Virus record (IMG/VR): IMGVR_UViG_3300006802_000522
Coordinates: 1-24,808 of that record
Strand: one strand, 5' to 3'
DNA: 24,808 nucleotides
Source of the DNA: a virus
Shown: one piece after another, positions 7,599 through 14,560 of the stretch
Numbering within the stretch: position 1 is the first letter of the stretch
Layout: each line of letters opens with the position of its first letter
The notes under the pieces: model-generated
Database searches by the model: none
What the model was told of the DNA's origin: nothing
The model's input: the letters and a program-made list of their open reading frames with translations, nothing else
Program-made: the position numbers and the translations under genes

Positions 7599-10016
7599 AT
7601 GCGCGTTTCTGTACCTTCCGAAGGCGGCGACCATCAGCTTGAATGCTCCCTTGTGAAGCAGGGCGATGGCCGCAAAGTATGGTCTGCCCGCTGCCGAATC
7701 CCATGCGCTGGGTTCGGCTTCACTGGTGTGACTGTCGGTTCAAGTGAAAAGCCTGACGCACAGAGGGCGGAAGTAAACCCGGAAGAGGTCGGCAGGGGTG
7801 TTGTCTTCTTGGAGGGCTTTGCCAGCAGCAGCAGTGTGGATTGGCATGGCACAGAAATGAGCATGCGTGCGCTCTCCCATATGGAACAGCAGTTCAAGAG
7901 CGGCGTGCCGTATGTCCCATCCCACCGTGATGACGAATGGGATCAGGTGTTTGGCCGCACGGTTGACGCGCAGGTTGTTTCTGGACAAGTCCGAAAGAAC
8001 GGCGACTTTGATGGGCCAAACGACGGCTTTTTGCTCCGTGTTCGCGTAGCACTCGACTCCAGTGACCCAACGACAAAGAAGCTGGTCAGAAGCCTCGACA
8101 TGGGCAACACGGTTGGAATGTCGATCGGTGGCTGGTTTACAGAGATGGAAGTCATCACAAATGATGACGATGAAGTGGAGAGAATGATCATCCATGCGGT
8201 TGATCTGGACCACCTTGCAACGACCAGACGCCCGAGCAACCCGGATACTTGGATCACAGAGATGCACCGTTCTGTGCAGAGTCTGATCCAGAATAGCAGG
8301 GAGAAAACCGCAGGGGTTCGGGCCAGCTACAGCGGGGACTCCAACGGAGAACGCGCAGATCACACCGACTTCGAGCCGCACATGATGTACGACCCGAAGA
8401 CTGGTGAAGAGAAGATGGTGGAGACCTACGAGGAGCACCTTCGGCTTGCGGACCTTGGCTGGACGCACCAAAAGCCAGAAGAGGAAGAGGAAGAGGAAGA
8501 GGAAGAGACGCAGGAAGTGCCGGCAGAGGGTGAGAAGAAGAAGCACTACTACAGCCGTTCTGCAACCGCCTTCGCCAACCTGCCTGTCGCCCCAGCAGAG
8601 ATGCCTTTCAAGGGATCGAATGTCTCAGACAAGCAGATCAGGAACCACATCCTCACAATGTTTGAGACCAAAGAAGGTCCGGGGTGGGCAGAGCTGAGGA
8701 AGGCAAATCTCTGGTTCGACGAGGCAGACCCGGAGAATGTGGATTCATACCGGTTCCTGATTGCGCGGCCTTACGACCCGGATGACCCGGAAAATGCGCT
8801 GACGGAAACGGGCGACCTTCATGTTTTCAAGGATGCTGTCAGCGCCTCCATGGAGGAGCTTGAATCTGGCCCGAATCTTCCGGAAGAAGATGTTGTGGAG
8901 TGCATGGAGCACGCGCAGAAGTACATGGAGAAGTGGTCGGGCGAGGAAGAGGGCCTGGAAGAAGAAGAGATGAAGGGCGGCGGGTACTACAAGAAGAGGG
9001 CCATCAGCAAGTTTGAAGACTTTGACTTTGCAGAGCCGATGGATTCCTCTTGGAGCTTCGACCTCAAAGCGCAAGATGCTTTGTTGTACGAGGGTCGGGA
9101 AGAGGGCGACCCGGATTGGGAGCGGTATGGCCGTGCTCATGTCTATGTGGACAAGAGCAGAGCCGATACAAAAGCAGGGTACAAGCTCCCAATCGCAAAG
9201 CTCGAAAATGGAAAGATGCTTGTTTACTGGAAGGGCGTTGTTTCAGCGATGGGCGCTGTAAACGGTGCGAGAGGCGGCGTTGACATCAGCGACGCGGAAA
9301 AGAAACAGGCATACGAACACCTTGCCAAATACTACGAAAAGGCAGACAAGGAAGCCCCTGCGTTTTCCGGTCGTGCTATCGTAGATGAAACCGTTAGCCC
9401 TGTTCTTGACAAACAGGTGCAGACGAGCCAAAGTTCCCACAAAGAAGTAGACGCACATAGAGGCGCGACAGGGATTCTCACCAAAACCAGACCGGAGGGT
9501 CAACCAATGTCCGACCACACCACCAGCGAGGCTCCGCAGCCCGCTGAAACGGAGCAGGTCACGCTGGAAGCAATCGCTCGGAGCCTTCAGGCTCAGACCG
9601 AGCTTCTGAAGGCTGTGGTCGCTGCGAGTCAGCCCGCCGCCGAGCGTGCAGTCCCTGAACCTGTTGCCGCAGCACCCGACGAAAGCGAAGCTCTCAGAGG
9701 GCAGATTGCAGCACTCCAAGAACGCGTTGCCATCCTCGCTGCTGCACCGCAGCGCGTTGGTCGCGCAAAGCGCCTTGCCCCGCATCACCTCGATCGCACC
9801 ACCGGCACCTTTGGGTCGCTGGTCCGCAGCATCGAGACTTCGATGGGCGACACCGCACTTCACGCAGTCTGCAAGCGCCAAGCAGAACGACGAGACGCTT
9901 CCAACAAGGATCTCCCCACCCGTGGTGAGTTGCTGGAAGACCTCCGCGCAGTCCTTGGTGCAGCCTTCGCAGATGGCGTCATTTCCGATCCCGACACCCG
10001 TGCAGGCTGGAGGTAA
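7599..10016 (+). CDS. HK97-type prohead protease fused to repeated modules and a scaffold domain, 805 aa
   Basis: Maturation protease that cleaves prohead proteins before DNA packaging. Residues about 65-220 match the HK97/S78 protease pattern: VVFLEGFASSSSVDWHGTEM, the likely catalytic His109 in VPSHRD, and Ser175 in GMSIGGW. Most such proteases are about 200 residues. Here a ten-glutamate run (294-303) follows, then two related modules (about 322-447 and 469-585) sharing an LIARP/LPIAK strand, a VFKDAVSAS/YWKGVVSAM segment and a C-terminal EHAQKYMEK/EHLAKYYEKA helix. The last 169 residues look like a scaffold with its own internal start at 9507. ATG 7599 has a weak GAGAG ribosome site; GTG 7593 and TTG 7587 are alternatives. 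Confidence 0.85.
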   Translation: MRVSVPSEGGDHQLECSLVKQGDGRKVWSARCRIPCAGFGFTGVTVGSSEKPDAQRAEVNPEEVGRGVVFLEGFASSSSVDWHGTEMSMRALSHMEQQFKSGVPYVPSHRDDEWDQVFGRTVDAQVVSGQVRKNGDFDGPNDGFLLRVRVALDSSDPTTKKLVRSLDMGNTVGMSIGGWFTEMEVITNDDDEVERMIIHAVDLDHLATTRRPSNPDTWITEMHRSVQSLIQNSREKTAGVRASYSGDSNGERADHTDFEPHMMYDPKTGEEKMVETYEEHLRLADLGWTHQKPEEEEEEEEEETQEVPAEGEKKKHYYSRSATAFANLPVAPAEMPFKGSNVSDKQIRNHILTMFETKEGPGWAELRKANLWFDEADPENVDSYRFLIARPYDPDDPENALTETGDLHVFKDAVSASMEELESGPNLPEEDVVECMEHAQKYMEKWSGEEEGLEEEEMKGGGYYKKRAISKFEDFDFAEPMDSSWSFDLKAQDALLYEGREEGDPDWERYGRAHVYVDKSRADTKAGYKLPIAKLENGKMLVYWKGVVSAMGAVNGARGGVDISDAEKKQAYEHLAKYYEKADKEAPAFSGRAIVDETVSPVLDKQVQTSQSSHKEVDAHRGATGILTKTRPEGQPMSDHTTSEAPQPAETEQVTLEAIARSLQAQTELLKAVVAASQPAAERAVPEPVAAAPDESEALRGQIAALQERVAILAAAPQRVGRAKRLAPHHLDRTTGTFGSLVRSIETSMGDTALHAVCKRQAERRDASNKDLPTRGELLEDLRAVLGAAFADGVISDPDTRAGWR
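8478..8507 (+). repeat. five tandem GAAGAG hexamers encoding poly-glutamate
   Basis: Five perfect copies of a six-base unit inside the protease fusion encode ten consecutive glutamates (residues 294-303) between the protease domain and the first repeated module. The unit is a multiple of three, so copy-number changes alter linker length without breaking the frame. Confidence 0.9.
9507..10016 (+). CDS. nested in-frame scaffold protein (internal start), 169 aa
   Basis: An in-frame ATG at codon 637 of the protease fusion is preceded by GGAGGG (9494-9499) with a seven-base spacer, a better site than that of the full-length gene. It would yield a separate protein starting MSDHTTSEAPQPAET. The sequence is helical and Ala/Glu/Gln-rich (LEAIARSLQAQTELLKAVVAA, LRGQIAALQERVAIL), as capsid scaffolds are. 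It ends three bases before the capsid ATG. Lambda does the same: Nu3 scaffold is made from an internal start in the protease gene C. Arginine codons shift towards CGC/CGT here, as in the capsid gene, in keeping with separate high-level translation. Actual internal initiation is inferred. Confidence 0.72.
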   Translation: MSDHTTSEAPQPAETEQVTLEAIARSLQAQTELLKAVVAASQPAAERAVPEPVAAAPDESEALRGQIAALQERVAILAAAPQRVGRAKRLAPHHLDRTTGTFGSLVRSIETSMGDTALHAVCKRQAERRDASNKDLPTRGELLEDLRAVLGAAFADGVISDPDTRAGWR

Positions 10017-10018
10017 TC

Positions 10019-11029
10019 ATGTCGAACCCCGTGAGCCCTCAGTGGGCCAATCTCGATGATCGCCGCAAGGCCGCGTTTGAGCGTGCGATCAATGTCTCCG
10101 GTGCAGGCAGCGTTCTGGTCCAGAACTATGTCAACCGCATCATCCAGCAGCTTTCGATCCGCGAGTTCGGCGCTCTTGGTACGATGGATCGCCGCCCCGG
10201 TCAGGGCAAGCAAGCCGTCATCAACAGACGGACTTCCTCGACCATGACGGCTGCGAATGTGTGGGTGAGCGATACCGCAGGCCTGACGGAATCGACCGGT
10301 TCCTACGCGCAGGCGACCTTCGACTACCAGACGCTTGCCACCCGTGGAAAGCTGACCCGGAAGATGCGTGCCATTGGCCGCAGCTATGTGGACATTCTCG
10401 CAGAAGAGATGACCATGAAGCTGGATGACTTCAACGACTCGCTTGAGTCCGCGATGTTCATCGGCAACTCCGGCGCGATCTCCACCCAGATCGACGGTCT
10501 TCTCACTCAGATCACCGGCTTTGGTTCGAGCCAGTATGTCGCCAACACCACCGCTGTTGGTGGCGATTCGCTGACTCTCTCCAAGCTGGACGAAGCAATC
10601 GACGCAGTGAAGGGCTCCGCATCCCGTTCCGACCTTGCCATCTACGGCTCGTTCGCTGGCATCCGTGCCCTCAACGCTGCGCTTGCTTCCCGTCAGCGTT
10701 TCGACTCCATGGTCGAGATTGCTGCCGGCTTCCGTGTTCGCAGCTACGACGGGATTCCGCTCATCGTCTCGACCGGCGTTCCGGACGATTCGCTTGGTGC
10801 CGCGACCACCGGTCAGATCCTCGACATCACCGGCGAAAGCAGCAACCCGACAACCAGCTTGGTCATCGTGAACAAGCGGTACAACTGGGTGGAAGAGCTG
10901 ACCCCGACCACGATGATGCCGCTGGCTCGCGACGACAGCCAGTACGAACAGTTCGACCTCTTCTGGGATGGGGCGCTTGTTTGCTCCAACACCAAGGGTG
11001 CCTCGCTGCTCACGATGATCAAGACCTGA
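10019..11029 (+). CDS. major capsid protein, HK97-fold type, 336 aa
   Basis: The main shell protein of the head. It starts two bases after the protease/scaffold stop behind a strong GGAGGT. Length, position and texture fit an HK97-fold capsid protein: a helical N-terminus (VLVQNYVNRIIQQLSIREF), a glycine/threonine-rich loop region (RRPGQGKQAVINRRTSSTM), the segment GKLTRKMRAIGRSYVDILAEEM followed by a helix (LDDFNDSLESAMFIGN), an A-domain-like YGSFAGIRALNAAL, and a C-terminal strand DDSQYEQFDLFWDGALVC. There is no long N-terminal delta domain, which fits a separate scaffold. Codons favour C-ending forms and CGC/CGT, as expected of a highly expressed gene. A terminator follows. Confidence 0.88.
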   Translation: MSNPVSPQWANLDDRRKAAFERAINVSGAGSVLVQNYVNRIIQQLSIREFGALGTMDRRPGQGKQAVINRRTSSTMTAANVWVSDTAGLTESTGSYAQATFDYQTLATRGKLTRKMRAIGRSYVDILAEEMTMKLDDFNDSLESAMFIGNSGAISTQIDGLLTQITGFGSSQYVANTTAVGGDSLTLSKLDEAIDAVKGSASRSDLAIYGSFAGIRALNAALASRQRFDSMVEIAAGFRVRSYDGIPLIVSTGVPDDSLGAATTGQILDITGESSNPTTSLVIVNKRYNWVEELTPTTMMPLARDDSQYEQFDLFWDGALVCSNTKGASLLTMIKT

Positions 11030-11052
11030 TCGTCGTCGCAGTATGCGGCATG

Positions 11053-11089
11053 GCCCTCGGCTGATTTTCAGTCGGGGGCTTTCTGTTTT
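11053..11089 (+). terminator. intrinsic terminator after the capsid gene
   Basis: The arms at 11053-11064 and 11068-11079 form a 12-bp stem with two G-T wobbles and a TTT loop, followed directly by a T-rich run (TTTCTGTTTT, 11080-11089). This is a classical rho-independent terminator 24 bases after the capsid stop. Confidence 0.85.
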
Positions 11090-11108
11090 GATCCAGTCGT
11101 GATACAGT
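11080..11108 (+). promoter_or_regulatory. promoter candidate directly after the capsid terminator
   Basis: TTTCTG (11080-11085) and TACAGT (11103-11108) are 17 bases apart, with TG one base before the -10 (extended -10). The -35 part overlaps the T-run of the terminator. The same TGNTACAGT is found at 20811-20819 after the tail tube gene, which supports both. It would restart transcription for the gene at 11126, with a short leader that still includes its ribosome site. Confidence 0.5.
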
Positions 11109-11125
11109 CTCCGAAAGGAGTGCTG

Positions 11126-11593
11126 ATGTCAGGTATCCCGAGAAAGCCACCGGAAGAGGGCTGCTACCGTTTCGTCGTCACCAACCGGCAGATCCATGCG
11201 GAAGGCTCAGATGTCTATCCATTCGAGTTCATTTCGTATGGCGAAAGAAAAATGAGCCGTGTGATCTACATTCCATGGCTTGAGAAGAACCAACACTGCC
11301 TGTTCTTCAACACAAAGCCAGCGTTCGACAGAGCGTGCGCAGAAGGGTGGCAGGACATTACGCAGCAGTGGAAGCAACACCTCGAAGAAAACAAGGTGGG
11401 CCCGACCACCGAGAGCCAGCAGGCAATCATGCGGGCGTTGAGCACCGCATGGGAGAGCAAGTCTGATATTGTCGCCAGAAGCCAGATCGCTGACTCCGAA
11501 TGGCGTACTGCAATCAAGACCCTGATCGAAAAAGGGCTGGCTGAAAAGAAGGGAAACACAAACCGAAGCTATCGGTATCGCTTGGCGGAGTAG
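11126..11593 (+). CDS. winged-helix protein between capsid and connector genes, 155 aa
   Basis: Starts MSGIPRKPPEEGCYR at ATG 11126 with AAAGGAG upstream; GTG 11099 lies over the promoter and is rejected. Residues about 10-65 look beta-rich (YRFVVTNRQIHAEG, MSRVIYIPWLEKNQHCLFF). Residues 98-153 form a winged-helix pattern: a helix (QQAIMRALSTAWESK), a turn with DIVARSQIADSEWRTAIKTL as the recognition region, and a wing ending NTNRSYRYRLAE. Such domains bind nucleic acid, so this may be a regulator of late genes or of its own promoter. It follows a terminator and promoter and precedes the connector gene by three bases. A structural role is not excluded. Confidence 0.65.
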   Translation: MSGIPRKPPEEGCYRFVVTNRQIHAEGSDVYPFEFISYGERKMSRVIYIPWLEKNQHCLFFNTKPAFDRACAEGWQDITQQWKQHLEENKVGPTTESQQAIMRALSTAWESKSDIVARSQIADSEWRTAIKTLIEKGLAEKKGNTNRSYRYRLAE

Positions 11594-11596
11594 AAG

Positions 11597-12166
11597 ATGG
11601 CCAGTCTCACATCGAAGGAAAGTGTCAAACGGGCTCTTGGGATTCCCGCTGGCGTAACGATGCACGACACCTACATTGAGGAGTTGTTGGTCGTTGCGGA
11701 CGAGCAGATCATTTCCTTCTGTGGGATGTCAGGCATCACTGCTACAACCGTCTCGGAGACATACGACATTGGAACGAGGGGAGAAGACTCGTTGACCCTT
11801 CAAGGGTTCCCAATCACATCTGTTTCCTCTGTCGTCTCAGCAGGCCAAACGCTCACCAGCAGCCAGTATTATGTCGACAGCAGGTCTGGAACAATCAAGC
11901 TCACCTCTGCTGGGGCGTACTGGCCAGAGGGAAAGCAGGCCGTCAAGGTCGGGTATACTTTCGGGTATGCCACAACACCAGCAGACTTGAAGCACGCAGC
12001 TACGATCCTGACCTGCCAACACTTCAACAGCACCGGTCACGCTGGCTACTTGCAGGAAGCGGCGGGCGGGTATCGCTACAAGATGGATTCTTACGCGATG
12101 CCACCAGCGGCAGCGGCAATCCTCGCACGGTACAGGCGAATCTTTCCCAAAGGAGACTACCGATGA
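11597..12166 (+). CDS. head-tail connector (HK97 gp6 / phage connector type), 189 aa
   Basis: Adaptor protein that binds under the portal and joins head to tail. The features match this family: an N-terminal helical part (TSKESVKRALGIPAGVTMHDTY, then IEELLVVADEQIISFCG), a central beta region (ITSVSSVVSAGQTL, YYVDSRSGTIKL), the aromatic/glycine stretch VKVGYTFGYATTPADLKHAA, and a closing helix PPAAAAILARYRRIFP. The YxxGY...P.dlk.A segment is a recurrent feature of gp6-like connectors. The length is normal. It starts three bases after the previous stop with GGAG upstream, and its stop overlaps the next start as ATGA. Confidence 0.82.
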   Translation: MASLTSKESVKRALGIPAGVTMHDTYIEELLVVADEQIISFCGMSGITATTVSETYDIGTRGEDSLTLQGFPITSVSSVVSAGQTLTSSQYYVDSRSGTIKLTSAGAYWPEGKQAVKVGYTFGYATTPADLKHAATILTCQHFNSTGHAGYLQEAAGGYRYKMDSYAMPPAAAAILARYRRIFPKGDYR

Positions 12167-12564
12167 AGTTTTTTCGAGCAGACTGGGCTGGCGGCACGGT
12201 GGAGCTGGAAGGAAAGAGACTGAAGCCTCAAAAGGCAGGCTCAGTCTACATTCTGGAAGCGCATGCGAAGCACCGCGTCTCCCTTGTTGGACTTGGCTGG
12301 CGGGTGCTGTGTGCCCCCGTAGGCGTTTCAGGCAAGCCCGCCACGGCTGCACATGGGCCAACCACGCAGAACGCAGCCAGCGGGCCCTCACGGGCCGCTA
12401 TGGCGCTGTCTGGCAACGCCCGCACGGTAGCCCGCGCCGTAAAGGCAGGAAAAATGGATGAACTGCTTGTGGAAATGCTGGATCTTGAGAAAGCAAAGAC
12501 AAGCGGCAAGCGTGTCACTGTAATCTCGGTGATCGAACGCAGAATCGAGGCGATCTCAACATGA
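12163..12564 (+). CDS. small putative structural or neck-associated protein, 133 aa
   Basis: Begins and ends in ATGA overlaps, locked between the connector and the dehydratase. Residues 1-50 look beta-rich (KFFRADWAGGTVELEG, HRVSLVGLGWRVLCAP). The middle is a low-complexity Ala/Ser/Thr/Gly linker (about 51-85). The end is helical, with MDELLVEMLDLEKAKTSGKRVTVISVIERRIEAI, a short leucine-rich pattern seen at the ends of several phage neck-region proteins. No family is assigned with certainty. Position suggests a neck component or the last structural gene before the accessory cassette. Confidence 0.6.
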   Translation: MKFFRADWAGGTVELEGKRLKPQKAGSVYILEAHAKHRVSLVGLGWRVLCAPVGVSGKPATAAHGPTTQNAASGPSRAAMALSGNARTVARAVKAGKMDELLVEMLDLEKAKTSGKRVTVISVIERRIEAIST

Positions 12565-13580
12565 AGGTACTCGTCACAGGCGGCTGTGGTTTCATTGGCC
12601 AGCACCTTGTACAGATGCTCGTAGACAAAGGAGAGCGCGTCCTTGTCTTGGACATCGAGGACCGTTGCGCAACTGGCTCTGTCCGTGTCCGAGAGCTTGT
12701 AGGCGAGGGAATGTTCCATGGAGATGTGTGCGATCCAGCGATCGTCGACACTCTCGTTTCTTCTGTGGACATTGTCTTCCACCTTGCCGCACAGTCGCAT
12801 GTGGACGCGAGCATCGCAAACCCGCTGGGTTCCATGTATGTCAACGCAGTTGGAACACAGATCGTTGCCGCTGCTTGTGCGAAGCATGACACCGCACTTG
12901 TCTACTGCTCCACGGATGAAGTCTATGGAGACAACTATGTAGATCACCCTTCTGGTGAATACATGACTCTCAATCCGAGCAGCCCGTACAGCGCGGGAAA
13001 GGCTGCTGGCGAGTTCGCTGTACGGGCCGCAGCAAGAAGCCTCGGCCTCGAAAGGTGGGCCATCACAAGAGGGTGCAATGCGTTTGGGCAGAACCAGTAC
13101 ACCGAGAAGCTGATTCCGATTGTCTGCAACCTGATCCAGCAGGGCAAGCCGGTCACCATCCACGACAATGGTACGCAGATTCGGCAGTGGATCCATGTGG
13201 AAGACTTCTGCCGTGGGCTGATGACCGTTGGACGCCATGTGCTGTGCGGGGCAGAGAAAGTCTGCCCCATCTACAATCTCGCAGGCCCAAGAAGAATGTC
13301 CGTGCTGGACCTTGTGGTGCGATTCCACCATGTAGCAACCGGCAAGCATGTTCGAGACTTCAAGTCCATCTGCAACTTCGTCGGTGGCAGGCCGGGTCAA
13401 GACTGGAACTACAACATCTGCGACAAAAAGATGCTGGCAGGCTTCGGTTTCAAAGCAAAGCGAGACATCTGGTCGGAGAAGGAGATCCAGCTACTCCTGA
13501 ACCACTACGGCTCTGACAAGGAGTTGATGATCTCGGACTACTCGAATGTGGAGAACAAACATGCTTCCACTGGCTCGTAA
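12561..13580 (+). CDS. NAD-dependent sugar-nucleotide dehydratase/epimerase, RmlB-like SDR
   Basis: Extended short-chain dehydrogenase acting on a nucleotide-activated sugar, most like dTDP-glucose 4,6-dehydratase, which makes the 4-keto-6-deoxy intermediate of deoxysugars. Visible are the NAD-binding GGCGFIG (7-13), the strand IVFHLAAQSHVDAS (71-84), the dehydratase triad TDE (118-120) in STDEVYG, Y143 and K147 (YSAGK), NAFGQNQYTEKLIP (173-186) and the substrate-side RQWIHVEDFCRG. The late motif GRPGQDWNYNI resembles RmlB's GRPGHDxRY but with W and N changes, so substrate may differ. Length 339 is normal. It overlaps genes on both sides (ATGA before, 20 bases after), so it belongs to the phage operon. 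UDP-sugar epimerase activity is an alternative. Confidence 0.85.
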   Translation: MKVLVTGGCGFIGQHLVQMLVDKGERVLVLDIEDRCATGSVRVRELVGEGMFHGDVCDPAIVDTLVSSVDIVFHLAAQSHVDASIANPLGSMYVNAVGTQIVAAACAKHDTALVYCSTDEVYGDNYVDHPSGEYMTLNPSSPYSAGKAAGEFAVRAAARSLGLERWAITRGCNAFGQNQYTEKLIPIVCNLIQQGKPVTIHDNGTQIRQWIHVEDFCRGLMTVGRHVLCGAEKVCPIYNLAGPRRMSVLDLVVRFHHVATGKHVRDFKSICNFVGGRPGQDWNYNICDKKMLAGFGFKAKRDIWSEKEIQLLLNHYGSDKELMISDYSNVENKHASTGS

Positions 13581-14103
13581 TCAAGACTTCTACGGGTTTT
13601 TGCCGTGCAACAACAGCGAGAAGACCCTGCGAGACTCGCTGCACTACGCCAACACCACATTTCTGCTCTCTGGCAAGCCGCAGAAGTATGGACGCACAGA
13701 TGTTGTCTCAGCCCAAGGGGATGTTGATAGCTTCCGCATCCCTGGAGGAACGGTCGTATGGGGGCACGACGACAAGAAGATGGCAGAAGAGATTGTGGCA
13801 GCGGGTGGCTTCGTTGTTGTGCTCTCCAAGAAGGCTCTTGGGCGAAAAACAAAGGCTGCTGTAGACTCTCTCGTCAGGGGTGGCGTGAAGGTCTTTGACC
13901 TTGCACAAATCAAGAAGCCGCACCGGCTTGTCTATGTGGCTGGGTGCCCGGTCATGGAATCGTACCGTGAAGTCGATGGGCTCAAAGCGTTCCACACGCT
14001 GCCGATGCCTACTGTCGAAACAGAGAAACAAGAACAACAAGGGGTGCCTGATGCACGGAACAGTGATGGAATACCTGCGCAAGATGAAAGCCCGCTACCC
14101 TGA
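13561..14103 (+). CDS. hypothetical protein in the sugar cassette, 180 aa
   Basis: Starts MLPLARNQDFYGFLP at 13561 with GGAG upstream, inside the last 20 bases of the dehydratase gene. GTG 13546 is a weaker alternative. The body alternates strands and helices: GGTVVWGHDDKKMAEEIVAAGG, FVVVLSKKALGRKTKAAVDSLV, GGVKVFDLAQIKKP, RLVYVAGCPVMESYREV, suggesting a Rossmann-like alpha/beta fold. It loosely recalls nucleotide-binding SLOG/DprA-type folds, too weakly to assign. The last 35 residues are polar and probably disordered, and 53 bases are shared with the methyltransferase. Its place between dehydratase and methyltransferase suggests a role in the same pathway. Confidence 0.6.
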   Translation: MLPLARNQDFYGFLPCNNSEKTLRDSLHYANTTFLLSGKPQKYGRTDVVSAQGDVDSFRIPGGTVVWGHDDKKMAEEIVAAGGFVVVLSKKALGRKTKAAVDSLVRGGVKVFDLAQIKKPHRLVYVAGCPVMESYREVDGLKAFHTLPMPTVETEKQEQQGVPDARNSDGIPAQDESPLP

Positions 14104-14560
14104 ACACTTCAAGGGTGGTGTGGTGCTGGAATACGGCAGCAGGGACATCAACGGAACACCACGGCCACTTTTCGACAGTCCAGAAAAGTATGTCGGAATC
14201 GACTGCCACGAAGGCGCTGGCGTGGACTGGGTTGGCATCTGCCACGAGTACACGGAGATGGAAGAAGGCTCATGCGATGTGGTCGTCTCGACGGAGATGT
14301 TGGAACACGACCCGTATGTCGAGAAGACAGTCGCAGCAGCGTGGAAGATGCTCAAACCCGGTGGCATCTTTCTCGGGACCTGTGCTGGAAGATTGCGTGG
14401 TGCGCATCATCTGGAAGACAGCCCGACCCCCGGCTACTACGGTGGAGTGGACCCGGAAGACATCAAGGCATCATTGGCCCAAAACGGCGAGTGGAGCATG
14501 ATTGAGGCATCATTCGTGCGCGGTAGGCTCGACACGACTTGGTGCGCAGTCAAACAATGA
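14051..14560 (+). CDS. class I SAM-dependent methyltransferase, 169 aa
   Basis: Transfers a methyl group from S-adenosylmethionine. Motif I is VLEYGSRDING (25-35), the acidic residue after strand two is D51 (YVGIDCHEG), the motif IV region is SCDVVVSTEMLEH (74-86), and the helix and strand KMLKPGGIFLGT (99-110) follow, all in the order of Methyltransf_11-type enzymes. At 169 residues it is minimal, without an added substrate domain. The start is ATG 14051 with AAGGGG upstream; the frame is open back to 13895 but only as a shadow of the preceding gene. It overlaps neighbours on both sides. Its neighbours suggest a sugar or small-molecule substrate rather than DNA, and no DNA methyltransferase (D/N)PP(Y/W) motif is seen. 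Confidence 0.82.
   Translation: MHGTVMEYLRKMKARYPEHFKGGVVLEYGSRDINGTPRPLFDSPEKYVGIDCHEGAGVDWVGICHEYTEMEEGSCDVVVSTEMLEHDPYVEKTVAAAWKMLKPGGIFLGTCAGRLRGAHHLEDSPTPGYYGGVDPEDIKASLAQNGEWSMIEASFVRGRLDTTWCAVKQ

Noticed and set aside
12246-13400. Long open frame on the minus strand (384 codons) opposite the dehydratase
   Set aside because: The plus strand carries a complete RmlB-like protein with all motifs over the same bases. The minus translation has no recognisable motif and an unusual composition, so it is a shadow of codon bias.
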